From the IMG/VR virus record IMGVR_UViG_3300008952_000003, positions 124,001 through 188,000 of that record: 64,000 nucleotides of DNA, one strand, 5' to 3'. The position numbers and the translations under genes are program-made. The first letter of the stretch is position 1. Each line of letters opens with the position of its first letter. This DNA comes from a virus. Under the pieces are notes generated by a model, which worked only from the letters and a program-made list of their open reading frames with translations, had not been told where the DNA came from and did not search any database. Below, one piece after another: positions 1-8,829 of the stretch.

Positions 1-849
1 TTGACAAAGACCAGAAAATCTGATAATATAATAAACTTTGAAGATTTTATGGTACACTTTGAAGATTTTATGCTGGAATACAGCAATAACAATATCGTAA
101 CCAAATCATCCTTCGTGATGTCCAATGACGTCGGCCTCCCGCATACTGCCTTGGCTCTGGAGCTTGCAGAAGCAGAATACGCATCAGATTTCGAAAAAGC
201 CAACGACTTCATCAATGACCCAGAATACGCCTATTATCTTAAAGTAGCTGAGAAATACGGGTTTTATGTTGACAAGAATGTTCCTTGGCGACTTGTAGCA
301 AACCTATCTTCTCGCGCCATGCAACTCTTCATAGAGGAGTCTGGAAGCTCCAGCGGACTGGATTCGATCTTGGCATCAAATTTTCGAAAAGCGTACATCA
401 ATGATCTTGGTGCTTTGAAGTTCTGTGCCTACAATGCTTACAGCACAATTGTATCTTCGAGACCAAACATTTCCAAGACATTTCAAGAAAATAGAAAGCT
501 GTTCACCTCATTTGAAAAAAGAATTCCAGTCACCCCCGAAGAGGTAGATGTCTTATATCCCGATGAAAGGTGGCTGCAGCTATATATTAAGATCAAGAAC
601 AATGAAAAGAAGCTTGATTTTAACGAGCAAGAAATCAAGAGAATAACAAAAAATTCAATTAGTTTAAAGAATTTGCTTGACACGAGGGAAGCAATGGGGT
701 ATATTAATAGAGTGTTTCGAGATATTCCGTCATTAGAGGGATCATTCAATGATCTTCAGAATAAGAACTTTTTTAAAAATGTAAAAGATCGCCCATTTTC
801 AGATTATAGAAATTTCCTAACAAAAACGACCAAAATAAAAAAGAGGTAA
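1..849 (+). CDS. Hypothetical protein, probably truncated by the window edge
   Basis: An open frame of 282 codons runs from the first base and ends three bases before the DNA polymerase gene. I do not recognise it. It is soluble and mixed charged with a lysine-rich end. Residues 13-24 hold a tandem duplication (FEDFMVHFEDFM) matched by a duplicated DNA stretch at bases 36-71, which looks like slippage. The TTG at base 1 may not be the true start, since the frame is open to the edge. Its position directly upstream of polymerase suggests a replication operon, but nothing in it proves a role. Confidence 0.6.
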   Translation: MTKTRKSDNIINFEDFMVHFEDFMLEYSNNNIVTKSSFVMSNDVGLPHTALALELAEAEYASDFEKANDFINDPEYAYYLKVAEKYGFYVDKNVPWRLVANLSSRAMQLFIEESGSSSGLDSILASNFRKAYINDLGALKFCAYNAYSTIVSSRPNISKTFQENRKLFTSFEKRIPVTPEEVDVLYPDERWLQLYIKIKNNEKKLDFNEQEIKRITKNSISLKNLLDTREAMGYINRVFRDIPSLEGSFNDLQNKNFFKNVKDRPFSDYRNFLTKTTKIKKR

Positions 850-851
850 GA

Positions 852-2036
852 TTGCTATTTCAGACACTTGACGATAAGAGAGAGTGTGTCGGTATATATT
901 ATGAAGGCGATCTTTTGTTCAATCAGTCCCTCCCGACAGACCTGACTCACACTTGGTCATATTCCAGTTTTCTGGCAGATCGAGATATTGAGTATGCTAA
1001 GATTTATTGTGGGGGATTATCCCTGCGAGAAGCTTGTCCTGACCACCTAGCAGAGCGCTGGAGCCACGTAGAAGAGAAGCTTAGATCTTTCCTTAAATCT
1101 TTTCATACAGCCCGTGTATCGCTCGATAAGAACTGTTTTTTTGATTTAGTGCCTAGAAAGTTCCTTTTGGAGATGAGCTATGTAAAGAACATGATTTGTG
1201 AATATATTTTTGCGAATTATGAAAAGCCCAAAGACTACGATTATCTCTTATCCCTGACTAAGGATATCGAAGAGATAAGACATAGGAAGTTGAACATAAA
1301 CTCAAAAAATCTATCACTGTACAAATCAAAGCATAGAAAATTTGCACGAAAACTAAACGAACTGGAGCCTTACTGCAAGTTCAATATTAATGGCACGAAA
1401 ACGGGGCGCCTAACGAGCAACCCTGCAGGCTTCCCCATCCTCACTCTGGCCAAAGAACTTCGTTGTGTGATTGAACCCAAGAATGACTATTTCGTCGAGC
1501 TTGATTTCAATGCTGCCGAATTGAGAACTCTCATGGCGCTACAAGGAAAGAGCCAGCCAAAAGGAGATATTCATATGTGGAATATTAAAAATGTTTTTCG
1601 AGGCATTGGAACGAGAGAAGAAGCCAAAAGGAGAATATTTGCGTGGCTATACAATCCGGAAAGTCACGACTATCTGTGTGAAAGGTTCTATGATAGAGAG
1701 TCGATAGTTAAAAAATATTTTACCCAAGGACAAGTAACCACCTTTTTCGATAAGAGAATAGTCTCAGAGAAGAGAACTGCCCTAAACTACATCATTCAGA
1801 GTACGTGTGCAGAAAATGTTTTGAGGCAAATGATTAAAGTATCTAATTACTTAAAAGGGTCGAATTCACATCTGGCTTTTCCGATTCACGACTCCGTAGT
1901 CCTAGACATGACAAAAGAAGATTTAAGCAACTTGCCAAAAATCATAGATATCTTTTCAGACACAGAACTGGGGAAATTCAAGGTTAATGTCAGTAAGGGT
2001 GTGAACTTCGGCCAACTAGTGAAAGTGAGGGCCTAA
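852..2036 (+). CDS. Family A DNA polymerase, short form without exonuclease domain
   Basis: This 394-residue protein carries the polymerase core of family A. Motif A reads ELDFNAAELR (canonical DYSQIELR). The O helix reads R-E-E-A-K-R-R-I-F-A-W-L-Y, which keeps the residues equivalent to E. coli Pol I Arg754, Lys758, Phe762 and Tyr766. RTALNYIIQSTCAENV matches the motif before motif C, and motif C is FPIHDSVV, with Ser where Pol I has Glu883. The roughly 200 N-terminal residues show no DxE exonuclease motif, and at 394 residues it is far shorter than T7 or Pol I enzymes. It may be a repair, gap-filling or accessory polymerase, because a complete DnaE is encoded at 15134. The start is TTG after a GAGGTAAG ribosome site. 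Confidence 0.88.
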   Translation: MLFQTLDDKRECVGIYYEGDLLFNQSLPTDLTHTWSYSSFLADRDIEYAKIYCGGLSLREACPDHLAERWSHVEEKLRSFLKSFHTARVSLDKNCFFDLVPRKFLLEMSYVKNMICEYIFANYEKPKDYDYLLSLTKDIEEIRHRKLNINSKNLSLYKSKHRKFARKLNELEPYCKFNINGTKTGRLTSNPAGFPILTLAKELRCVIEPKNDYFVELDFNAAELRTLMALQGKSQPKGDIHMWNIKNVFRGIGTREEAKRRIFAWLYNPESHDYLCERFYDRESIVKKYFTQGQVTTFFDKRIVSEKRTALNYIIQSTCAENVLRQMIKVSNYLKGSNSHLAFPIHDSVVLDMTKEDLSNLPKIIDIFSDTELGKFKVNVSKGVNFGQLVKVRA

Positions 2037-2038
2037 TT

Positions 2039-2878
2039 TTGAATATCGTAGGCATAGGATCCGCAGGATGCAACATAGCAAGCCACTTCGGCGAATATCC
2101 ACAATATGAAATATACAAGATTGATGTTGGCATCGAAGGGGAGAGATGCTACAGCGTCCCGCACTGTGAGACTGCCGAAGAGTACGAGGCAGTAAAACTA
2201 CCAAGAATGAAGACATTCTTTAAGGGTATGAAAGGCGAAACACTTGTTGTGGTTGGTGGCTCGGGAAAAATTTCTTGTGCGTCTCTTCGTATCTTGGAGA
2301 ACATTAAAAAACTACCAATTTCAATTTTATATATAAAGCCAGATATGACATTATTGAATGGCTCCTCCCTTCTACGCGAACGTGTTGTATTTGGGGTCTT
2401 GCAGGAATATACAAGATCGGGAGTTTTTGAAAAGATGTATCTCGTATCAAACGAGATGCTAGATGAGATACTTGATGGCGCTCCGATTATAGGATATCAT
2501 GAGAGGCTCAATGAAATCCTGGTTCCAACATTTCATATGCTAAACGTATTCAGCAACAATGAACCGATCATCGGAAAGATAGAGAAGCCGAAAATCACAC
2601 ATAGAATTGTGACCCTCGGCCTATACGATCCCGACCAAAATCAGGAAAAAAAGTTTTTTTCGCTTGACAATGTGAGAGAAAAATGCTATATTTATGGTAT
2701 CAACGAAGAGAAGCTTAAGAATGACGGAAAGTTATTCAAGAAGATAATGAGTCAAGTGAAATCGAAATCAGAAGAAAATGTTAAGATATCCTACGCCGTG
2801 TATTCTACGAATTATGACTATGATATCGCGTATGTTATCGAAAGAACTCCATACGTTCAGGCTCAAAATAATGAATAA
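2039..2878 (+). CDS. Tubulin/FtsZ-like protein (divergent)
   Basis: The N-terminus (IVGIGSAGCNIASHF) resembles the first glycine loop of FtsZ/TubZ proteins. Around residue 72 VVVGGSGKISCASL occupies the place of the GGGTGTG signature. It is followed by a beta strand ending in KPD and a segment resembling the FtsZ core (RERVVFGVLQEYTRSGVFEKMYLVSN). The GGGTGTG motif is degenerate, so GTP binding is uncertain. Phage tubulins (PhuZ, TubZ) build filaments that position replication centres; whether this one polymerises is inference. It starts two bases after the polymerase stop (TTG), so the two are co-transcribed. A Rossmann-type protein of another family is the main alternative. Confidence 0.45.
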   Translation: MNIVGIGSAGCNIASHFGEYPQYEIYKIDVGIEGERCYSVPHCETAEEYEAVKLPRMKTFFKGMKGETLVVVGGSGKISCASLRILENIKKLPISILYIKPDMTLLNGSSLLRERVVFGVLQEYTRSGVFEKMYLVSNEMLDEILDGAPIIGYHERLNEILVPTFHMLNVFSNNEPIIGKIEKPKITHRIVTLGLYDPDQNQEKKFFSLDNVREKCYIYGINEEKLKNDGKLFKKIMSQVKSKSEENVKISYAVYSTNYDYDIAYVIERTPYVQAQNNE

Positions 2879-2893
2879 ATTTTAATAAAGTTC

Positions 2894-2922
2894 TTGACAA
2901 TCTGGAAGGATTGTGTTATATT
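2894..2922 (+). promoter_or_regulatory. Sigma70-type promoter for the SSB operon
   Basis: TTGACA at 2894-2899, a 17-base spacer and TATATT at 2917-2922. It drives a leader of about 105 bases and then the SSB, FKBP and UvsX genes. Confidence 0.8.
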
Positions 2923-2972
2923 AATACTAATGATAACGTTACTGTTGTTATTGATTTAAGACAAAAAAATAG

Positions 2973-2996
2973 CAGAATAAGAGATTTGTTATTCTG
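2973..2996 (+). promoter_or_regulatory. Leader hairpin upstream of the SSB gene
   Basis: CAGAATAA (2973-2980) pairs with TTATTCTG (2989-2996) around an 8-base loop, about 40 bases before the SSB start codon. T4 gene 32 represses its own translation by binding a structured leader, so this hairpin could be a nucleation site for similar autoregulation. That role is inference. Confidence 0.4.
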
Positions 2997-3035
2997 ACTT
3001 TAGCCGAATGGCACACTACACTAGGAGAAAATTAA

Positions 3036-3815
3036 ATGGGATTAGATTTAACAAAAATTCGAGCACGACTCGATACTGTAAAGAGCAATGGAAAGGCAGG
3101 CGGTTCTTTTTGGCGTCCACAGGATGGACAACAAGTTATTCGAATTGTTCCGACTTCCGACGGAGACCCCTTCAAGGATTATTGGTTTCACTATAATCTC
3201 GGCCCCGAGCAGCGCGGCGGACTATTATGCCCGAAGAAGAATCACGATGAGGCATGCCCCATCTGTGATTTCAAAGATCAACTTTGGAAGGAATATAACG
3301 CCACTCAAGACACGGATACTCTTAAGTTGGCAAAAGACATGACTCCTCGACAGAGGTTTTTCTCTCCCGTTATGGTGCGAGGGGAGGAATCAGAAGGTAT
3401 TCGAATTTGGGGATATGGTAAAGAGGCTTATACCTCCTTGCTCAACCTGGTTCTAAATCCAGAATATGGCGACATCACTGACGTCGATGATGGAACCGAC
3501 CTGACTTTGACCTACGGAAAGCCTCCTGGGGCGAATTTTCCAAAAACAACTTTGACCCCCCGACGCCGCACTTCGCCACTTTGCGACGAAGCTGTCGGTG
3601 GAGATGATGAGTGCTCTCGTTTGTTGGAAAACATTCCTAAATTCGATAACCTGTTTCAGGTAAAGACGCCAGAAGAGGTTCAGGAGACTCTTGATACGTT
3701 TGCTAGCTCGCTCGGCGAAGCTTCAGATACGCCCGAGAAATCTGAAATTTATGAACCATCTTCTTCTGACACCCCAGAAGTTTTGGCAGCCTTTAACGAG
3801 TTGACAGGAAATTAA
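3036..3815 (+). CDS. Single-stranded DNA-binding protein, T4 gp32-like
   Basis: This 259-residue protein has the gp32 layout. A basic N-terminus (LTKIRARLDTVKSN) would serve cooperative binding. The core contains a zinc site, C-P-K-K-N-H-D-E-A-C-P-I-C, comparable to the His/Cys zinc ligands of T4 gp32. The tail is acidic (about 40 residues rich in E, D, S) and would recruit replication partners. It coats ssDNA during replication and recombination. Ribosome site AGGAG precedes ATG 3036, and its own promoter lies at 2894. UvsX two genes downstream is its expected functional partner. Confidence 0.85.
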   Translation: MGLDLTKIRARLDTVKSNGKAGGSFWRPQDGQQVIRIVPTSDGDPFKDYWFHYNLGPEQRGGLLCPKKNHDEACPICDFKDQLWKEYNATQDTDTLKLAKDMTPRQRFFSPVMVRGEESEGIRIWGYGKEAYTSLLNLVLNPEYGDITDVDDGTDLTLTYGKPPGANFPKTTLTPRRRTSPLCDEAVGGDDECSRLLENIPKFDNLFQVKTPEEVQETLDTFASSLGEASDTPEKSEIYEPSSSDTPEVLAAFNELTGN

Positions 3816-3878
3816 AATACATGCCGCAGGTGGGGCACGGGCTTACAGGTGTCCCAAATTTATAAATAAAGGATTATT

Positions 3879-4322
3879 ATGTCTACAGTAAAAAATGGTG
3901 ATCACGTTTTGGTCAATTATCGTGGAACGCTTGCCGATGGAGAAGAGTTTGACAACTCGTATACACGAGGGGCCCCGCTCCCCGTAGAAGTCGGAGATAA
4001 AAAATTGATTCGCGGCTTTAGCGATGCTATTGTTGGAATGTCAGCAGGGGAAAAGAAGACGGTGGCTCTCCACCCGGACGAGGCCTACGGTGACCCCAAT
4101 CCGGCGGCTATCACCCACATTGATCTTACAGCATTCCCGCCAGATTTAGAATTGAGCATCGGCATGCCGATCCCACTCGCATCCCCTGATGGCCACCAGG
4201 CAATCGGCCATGTTGTGCAGATTAATGAACAGGCAGTTACGGTTGATTTAAATCACCCCCTTGCTGGCCAGATTCTGACATTTGAAATTGAGTTGGTTGA
4301 GATTGTAGAAGAGGGTTCGTAA
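3879..4322 (+). CDS. FKBP-type peptidyl-prolyl isomerase, SlyD-like
   Basis: The 147 residues match the SlyD architecture. The FKBP half begins VLVNYRGTLADGEEFDNSY and continues with LIRGFSDAIVGMSAGEKKTVALHPDEAYGD; an insert-in-flap chaperone segment (residues 70-125) is followed by the last FKBP strand (LTFEIELVEI). It catalyses proline isomerisation and can act as a holdase. The histidine-rich metal tail of bacterial SlyD is absent. This is an unusual phage gene; with GroEL, GroES, a J-domain protein and ClpP it forms part of a phage protein-quality set. The next gene begins directly after its stop codon. Confidence 0.88.
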   Translation: MSTVKNGDHVLVNYRGTLADGEEFDNSYTRGAPLPVEVGDKKLIRGFSDAIVGMSAGEKKTVALHPDEAYGDPNPAAITHIDLTAFPPDLELSIGMPIPLASPDGHQAIGHVVQINEQAVTVDLNHPLAGQILTFEIELVEIVEEGS

Positions 4323-5438
4323 TTGGCAAAGAAAACAACATCCGGTAGGCTCTCTGTGAGCGAGATGCGAAAGCTTGTTAATAAAAGGGCTGGCATGCCC
4401 GTCGCCCACAATTTAAAGGAAGCGAATCCGACCGAGGTCACCCAATGGATTCCTACTGGTTCTCGCTGGCTTGATTCTATCATTAGTCGAGGAAAACTAG
4501 CAGGCATCCCGGTTGGAAAAGTTGTTGAAATCGCCGGCCTGGAGTCAACTGGGAAGTCATACATGGCGGCTCAAATTGCAGCAAATGCCCAAAAGATGGG
4601 GATGGATGTTGTCTATTTCGACTCCGAGTCTGCCATTGATCCAGCTTTTTTAGAGAATACAGGTTGCGATTTAGAGAAGCTCCTTTATATCCAGGCCACG
4701 TCAGTCGAATTCGTCCTAGAGACGATCCAAGAGCTACTCGGCGCCGATAATCAGATTTTGTTTATTTGGGATTCGCTAGCTTTGACACCAGCCATTTCAG
4801 ACGTGGAGGGGGATTTTAATCCCCAGTCTTCCATGGCAGTGAAAGCCAGGATCCTTGGTAAAGCGATGTCAAAGCTCACTGTTCCGATCGCAAACACCAA
4901 GTCCACTTTTCTTGTTTTGAATCAGTTGAAGACAAATATCACTCGTTCGCCAAGTGAGGCGATGACGACGCCATATGTGACTCCGGGCGGAAAAGCCATG
5001 ATTTATGCATATTCTTTGCGTATCTGGCTTACCGGAAGAAAGGCAAAGGCGAGTTTCGTCACTGATGAAAATGGATTTCGTATTGGCTCAGAGGTTAAGG
5101 TAAAACTTGAGAAATCTCGATTTGGAACCCAGGGCCGCCGATGCAATTTTAGAATTTTGTGGGGAGGCGACAGGGTTGCCATCCAGGATGATGAGTCTTT
5201 GTTCGAGGCCATAAAGGGATCCGACAACATCCTCCAGTCCGGAGCGTGGTTCACCATGGTTCACGAAGATGGATCAATGGAGAAATTCCAAGCCTCAAAG
5301 TGGGTTGAGAAGATGGAAGGTGATAAATTCCGACAGAGAGTTTATCAAATAATGGACGAAGAAGTTATCATGAAATTCGATACCCGTGAAGGAAAAGCGG
5401 AAGATTTTTATGAAACCGAAGAGATTATAGAAATTTAA
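4323..5438 (+). CDS. UvsX/RecA-family recombinase
   Basis: A 371-residue strand-exchange ATPase. Walker A is GLESTGKS (residues 72-79); the RecA-family acidic residue follows in VVYFDSESAIDP; Walker B lies in ILFIWDSLALT; and LVLNQLKTNI corresponds to the RecA LNQ sensor strand. The GGKAMIYAYSLRIWL segment matches UvsX/RecA after the DNA-binding loops. It would form filaments on SSB-coated DNA for recombination-dependent replication. Translation starts at TTG directly after the FKBP stop with GAAGAGGG upstream. Length and motif set fit phage UvsX better than the host RecA. Confidence 0.9.
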   Translation: MAKKTTSGRLSVSEMRKLVNKRAGMPVAHNLKEANPTEVTQWIPTGSRWLDSIISRGKLAGIPVGKVVEIAGLESTGKSYMAAQIAANAQKMGMDVVYFDSESAIDPAFLENTGCDLEKLLYIQATSVEFVLETIQELLGADNQILFIWDSLALTPAISDVEGDFNPQSSMAVKARILGKAMSKLTVPIANTKSTFLVLNQLKTNITRSPSEAMTTPYVTPGGKAMIYAYSLRIWLTGRKAKASFVTDENGFRIGSEVKVKLEKSRFGTQGRRCNFRILWGGDRVAIQDDESLFEAIKGSDNILQSGAWFTMVHEDGSMEKFQASKWVEKMEGDKFRQRVYQIMDEEVIMKFDTREGKAEDFYETEEIIEI

Positions 5439-5463
5439 CAGAATTGAAAAGTAGGAGGAAGAG

Positions 5464-5769
5464 ATGAAACAATTATTTAAAATCGCACTGCTGGCAATGG
5501 CAATCGTGATCCCGCTCGATGATGCAGAGGCATGTGAAAGGTGTGAATCAACTAAGGTGTGGGTAGACGCTTATCGCGATAGCCATGGCCATTATCACGA
5601 GAGTCACTGGAGGATCGTTGAATTGTGCCGACAACCCCCGCCACCACGCCCTCGGGTGATTATCCGAGTCCCAACAGTGACATTGCGTCCTGGACATGTT
5701 CATCATCGCCATCACACGGCGACACGACGTACACACTCGGTCCATTATCGCGGTCATCATCATCGATAG
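5464..5769 (+). CDS. Small secreted histidine-rich protein
   Basis: 101 residues with a signal peptide (MKQLFKIALLAMAIVIPLDDAEA), a CERC pair just after the predicted cleavage point, a proline stretch (PPPPRP) and a C-terminal third with many histidines (HVHHRHH, HHHR). The histidines and cysteines suggest periplasmic metal binding; no known family was recognised. A strong AGGAGG ribosome site precedes the ATG. The histidine codons also create an opposite-strand open frame that is only a shadow. Confidence 0.7.
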   Translation: MKQLFKIALLAMAIVIPLDDAEACERCESTKVWVDAYRDSHGHYHESHWRIVELCRQPPPPRPRVIIRVPTVTLRPGHVHHRHHTATRRTHSVHYRGHHHR

Positions 5770-5824
5770 TCTGCGCGTGTAACCTCTTTTTGTCTATTGG
5801 GGGGCCAACTTACTATATTATAGT

Positions 5825-6475
5825 ATGCCAGCCCACAAAGACAAACTGAGGAATCATAAATTATTATTCGAATTGAAATTTCTCTACGCAGACCTAGAGT
5901 ACCACAGGGTAGCTGTGGACGAAGCAGGAAGAGATTTTCAGAAAGAATTAGTAAAGAAATATGAAGGCGATGGCGGATTGAATGCGACCCCGCAGGCCGA
6001 ACCTCACTCCGAGGAGTCCGGTGTTCAGGAAGCTGTATCAGAAGGTATTAGCGATATATACCAGATAGATAAAAAAGATATCGATAAAGAAGTCAAAGAT
6101 TTGTACAAAAAGATAGTCACAATAACTCATCCCGACAAGCTAACCTCACTTTCCAAGTCGGAGAGGGAGCACAAGAGGGGGTTGTTCTTGAAGGCATCCG
6201 AAGCTGCAGAAGAAAACCGACTTTTTGCTTTGCAACAAATAGCTCTAGACCTTGGTATCGACATCGGCGACCTGAGTGATGATCAGGTGAGGATACTCAA
6301 ACTAGAGTCGAAAAAGATAAAAAAAGAAATTGATAAAATGACGAATTCTTATGCTTGGGTTTGGTATAATGAGGACTCTGAAGAGATAAAAGACGAACTG
6401 ATAACAAGATATGGCGAAATCATAAAGTCGCTATCGAAAGAGACTGAAAGCGAAAATTCGGAGAAAGAAGAGTGA
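5825..6475 (+). CDS. J-domain (DnaJ-like) protein
   Basis: Residues 88-135 resemble a J-domain: VKDLYKKIVTITHPDKL carries the HPD signature (His102-Asp104) after helix II, then EREHKRGLFLKASEAAEENRLFAL matches helix III. J-domains stimulate DnaK ATPase, so the protein may redirect host DnaK. The first 85 residues are charged and unmatched; the C-terminal part is coiled-coil-like and acidic. No ribosome site is seen, but a possible promoter (TTGTCT 5790, TATATT 5814) would start transcription almost at the ATG, so the message may be leaderless. Its end overlaps the exonuclease start (GTGA). Confidence 0.7.
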   Translation: MPAHKDKLRNHKLLFELKFLYADLEYHRVAVDEAGRDFQKELVKKYEGDGGLNATPQAEPHSEESGVQEAVSEGISDIYQIDKKDIDKEVKDLYKKIVTITHPDKLTSLSKSEREHKRGLFLKASEAAEENRLFALQQIALDLGIDIGDLSDDQVRILKLESKKIKKEIDKMTNSYAWVWYNEDSEEIKDELITRYGEIIKSLSKETESENSEKEE

Positions 6476-7428
6476 AAAGATTATTAGTCATTGATGCACT
6501 CAATGCATATTTCAGGGCCTATATCGTAGACCCGAGCTTATCTGCCAATGGTCAGCCAATTGGTGGATATAAGGGCTTCATCAAGATTTTACAAAAACTA
6601 TGCCGAGAAATGAAGCCTGATGAAATTATCATAGCTTGGGATGGTGCAGGCGGATCCCAGAGAAGGAAGGCTGTTAACAAGAATTATAAAGAGGGCCGCA
6701 AGCCAATTCGCCTGAATAGGGACATTCGAAACTTAACCGAAGACGAAGAAATGAAAAATAAGGTCTGGCAACAGCACAGGCTCATGGAGATACTCAACGA
6801 GATGCCCGTTATCCAGTTGATGAATGATGGCGTCGAAGCAGATGATATTATCTCTTACGTTGTTCAACTTCCGCACTACGAGGGGTGGCAAAAGATTATT
6901 GTTTCTAGTGATAAGGACTTTTTCCAACTTTGCGATGACGAGACTATCCTCTATAGGCCAATCCAAAAAAAGTTTGTCAATAAGCCAAGAATCCTAGAAG
7001 AGTACTCAATACACCCAGACAACTTTGCGCTAGCTAGAGCAATCGCAGGCGACAAGTCCGACAATCTGCCTGGGGCAAAGGGTGTAGGCCTCGCTACCAT
7101 TTCAAAGAGGTTTCCCTTTTTCGCAGAAGAGTCAGGCGCAAATTTTGAAAAACTATTTGAATTTTGTGAAAATGACAATACGAACTTGAGAGTTTTCTCT
7201 TCTATTCTCGATAATAGGGAGATCATTGTAGAGAATTATAAGATCATGCAATTGTATTCTCCATCAATATCTATCGACGGAAAAAACAGGATAAAGCATA
7301 TCGTTGATAATTATGAACCTCAGTTCAACAAAACCGAGGTGATAAAGAGGATGGCCACCGATGGCTTCGGGGAGTGGAATACATCATCACTATTCGCTAC
7401 TTTTAAAAGAATCACAAGTAATGTTTGA
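6472..7428 (+). CDS. 5'-3' exonuclease / flap endonuclease (T4 RNase H type)
   Basis: This 318-residue FEN-family nuclease has the metal-binding acidic clusters in order: LLVIDALNAYFRAY near the N-terminus, IIIAWDG, VEADDIISYVV, VSSDKDFFQL and GDKSDNLPGAKGVGLATI (the helix-hairpin-helix DNA-binding site). It would remove RNA primers and 5' flaps, which matters because neither polymerase encoded here has a linked 5' nuclease. It starts with GTG overlapping the preceding stop, so it is translationally coupled to the J-domain gene. Confidence 0.88.
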   Translation: MKRLLVIDALNAYFRAYIVDPSLSANGQPIGGYKGFIKILQKLCREMKPDEIIIAWDGAGGSQRRKAVNKNYKEGRKPIRLNRDIRNLTEDEEMKNKVWQQHRLMEILNEMPVIQLMNDGVEADDIISYVVQLPHYEGWQKIIVSSDKDFFQLCDDETILYRPIQKKFVNKPRILEEYSIHPDNFALARAIAGDKSDNLPGAKGVGLATISKRFPFFAEESGANFEKLFEFCENDNTNLRVFSSILDNREIIVENYKIMQLYSPSISIDGKNRIKHIVDNYEPQFNKTEVIKRMATDGFGEWNTSSLFATFKRITSNV

Positions 7429-7453
7429 CAAATGCGATATTTGATGTTATATT
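7425..7453 (+). promoter_or_regulatory. Sigma70-type promoter before the helicase gene
   Basis: TTGACA 7425-7430, 17-base spacer, TATATT 7448-7453. It begins in the last codons of the exonuclease gene and gives a very short leader with GGGGGG before ATG 7474. Confidence 0.8.
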
Positions 7454-7473
7454 AACATTAGATAGGGGGGCGA

Positions 7474-8829
7474 ATGTCCAAAGAAGATTTTAGTCAATAT
7501 GGTAAAGATTTTCAAGAAATGCTATGCCATTTGATTTTGATCGATAGGCCATTCGCCGATCAGATGTTTGAGGTCATAGATGTAAATTTCCTAGAGTTAA
7601 AATATCTTCAGGAGTTTATAAATCTGATCTCCTCTTATCGAGATAAATTTTCAGTACACCCAACTGAAAAAATAATGACCTCGATTTTGAGGACAGAGAT
7701 AGGAAATTTAAATGAATCCGTCCAGCAACAAGTCAGGAATTTTTTTGCTAGAATATCCAAGTTGGACATCCACGATGCTACATACATTAAAGAGACTTCT
7801 TTGGATTTTTGTCGCAAGCAAAAGCTCAAAGAAGCTATGCTTAGGTCTGTTAAGCTTTTACGGAAATCTTCGTTTGATGAAATTGCGGAAGTCATCAATG
7901 AGGCCCTCCGCTTAGGGTCGGATTCAAATTTCGGACATGATTATCTGAAGGATTTCGAACAAAGATTCATCCTTAAGGCCCGCAATCCAGTCCCGACGGG
8001 TTGGGACGAGATTGATAGCATAACCCACCAAGGTCTCGGCGCCGGCGAGCTAGGAGTCGTCATCGCTCCGACCGGAGCAGGCAAATCTATGGCCCTTGTT
8101 CACATTGGGTCGCAAGCTCTCATCGCCGGAAAGAATGTGATTTATTATACCCTGGAGCTTTCAGACACAGTAGTGGGCTCCAGATTTGATTCTTGTATAA
8201 CCAAGGTTCCGTTGGGGAGCCTCCACTCTTTTAAAGAAGAGATATATGAAAAGATTCAAGATTTAGAGGGAAAACTAATTGTCAAGGAATACCCAACGAA
8301 ATCTTCAAGCGTCAATACCTTGAAGCACCATTTAGAAAAATTAAAAAATCGTGGATTTGTTCCCGACGTCATAATCGTGGATTATGCGGATCTTTTAAGG
8401 CCTGCATCAAATTTAAGAGAGAAAAGGCATGAACTGGAGACTATTTATGAGCAGTTGAGAGCTTTGGCACAAGTACACAAATGTTGCGTATGGACTGCCT
8501 CGCAAACAAACCGATCTGGATTGAATGCTGAAGTGATCACGATGGAATCTATATCAGAGGCTTTTAATAAATGTTTTGTTGCAGATTTTATATTTTCAAT
8601 CTCTCGAACTGCCGAGGACAAATTGAATAACGAAGGCCGCGTGTTTATCGCAAAGAATAGGAATGGGGTCGACGGAGTGGTGTATCCAATTTATATGAAT
8701 ACTTCAAATATCACGATTAAGATTCATCCAAGTACTGGCGAGACGATAGGAGAGGTCAAGCTCGAAGCCAAGAAAAGGCAAGAAAAGAAAATGAAAGAGA
8801 AATATGCCAAATGGAAGGGGAAAAAATAA
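7474..8829 (+). CDS. Replicative DNA helicase, DnaB/T4 gp41-like
   Basis: 451 residues with an alpha-helical N-terminal half and a RecA-type motor. Walker A is APTGAGKS (residues 198-205), with YYTLELS after it, Walker B in VIIVDYADLL and a WTASQTNRSG motif that corresponds to the DnaB Gln/Arg sensor region. It unwinds DNA 5'-3' at the fork as a hexamer. No separate DnaG-type primase was found in the window. The C-terminus is lysine-rich. The RNR gene starts directly after its stop. Confidence 0.9.
   Translation: MSKEDFSQYGKDFQEMLCHLILIDRPFADQMFEVIDVNFLELKYLQEFINLISSYRDKFSVHPTEKIMTSILRTEIGNLNESVQQQVRNFFARISKLDIHDATYIKETSLDFCRKQKLKEAMLRSVKLLRKSSFDEIAEVINEALRLGSDSNFGHDYLKDFEQRFILKARNPVPTGWDEIDSITHQGLGAGELGVVIAPTGAGKSMALVHIGSQALIAGKNVIYYTLELSDTVVGSRFDSCITKVPLGSLHSFKEEIYEKIQDLEGKLIVKEYPTKSSSVNTLKHHLEKLKNRGFVPDVIIVDYADLLRPASNLREKRHELETIYEQLRALAQVHKCCVWTASQTNRSGLNAEVITMESISEAFNKCFVADFIFSISRTAEDKLNNEGRVFIAKNRNGVDGVVYPIYMNTSNITIKIHPSTGETIGEVKLEAKKRQEKKMKEKYAKWKGKK

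Noticed and set aside
3816-3878. Terminator between SSB and FKBP genes
   Set aside because: GGGGCAC/GTGTCCC can pair over seven bases, but the loop is long and no clean T run follows.
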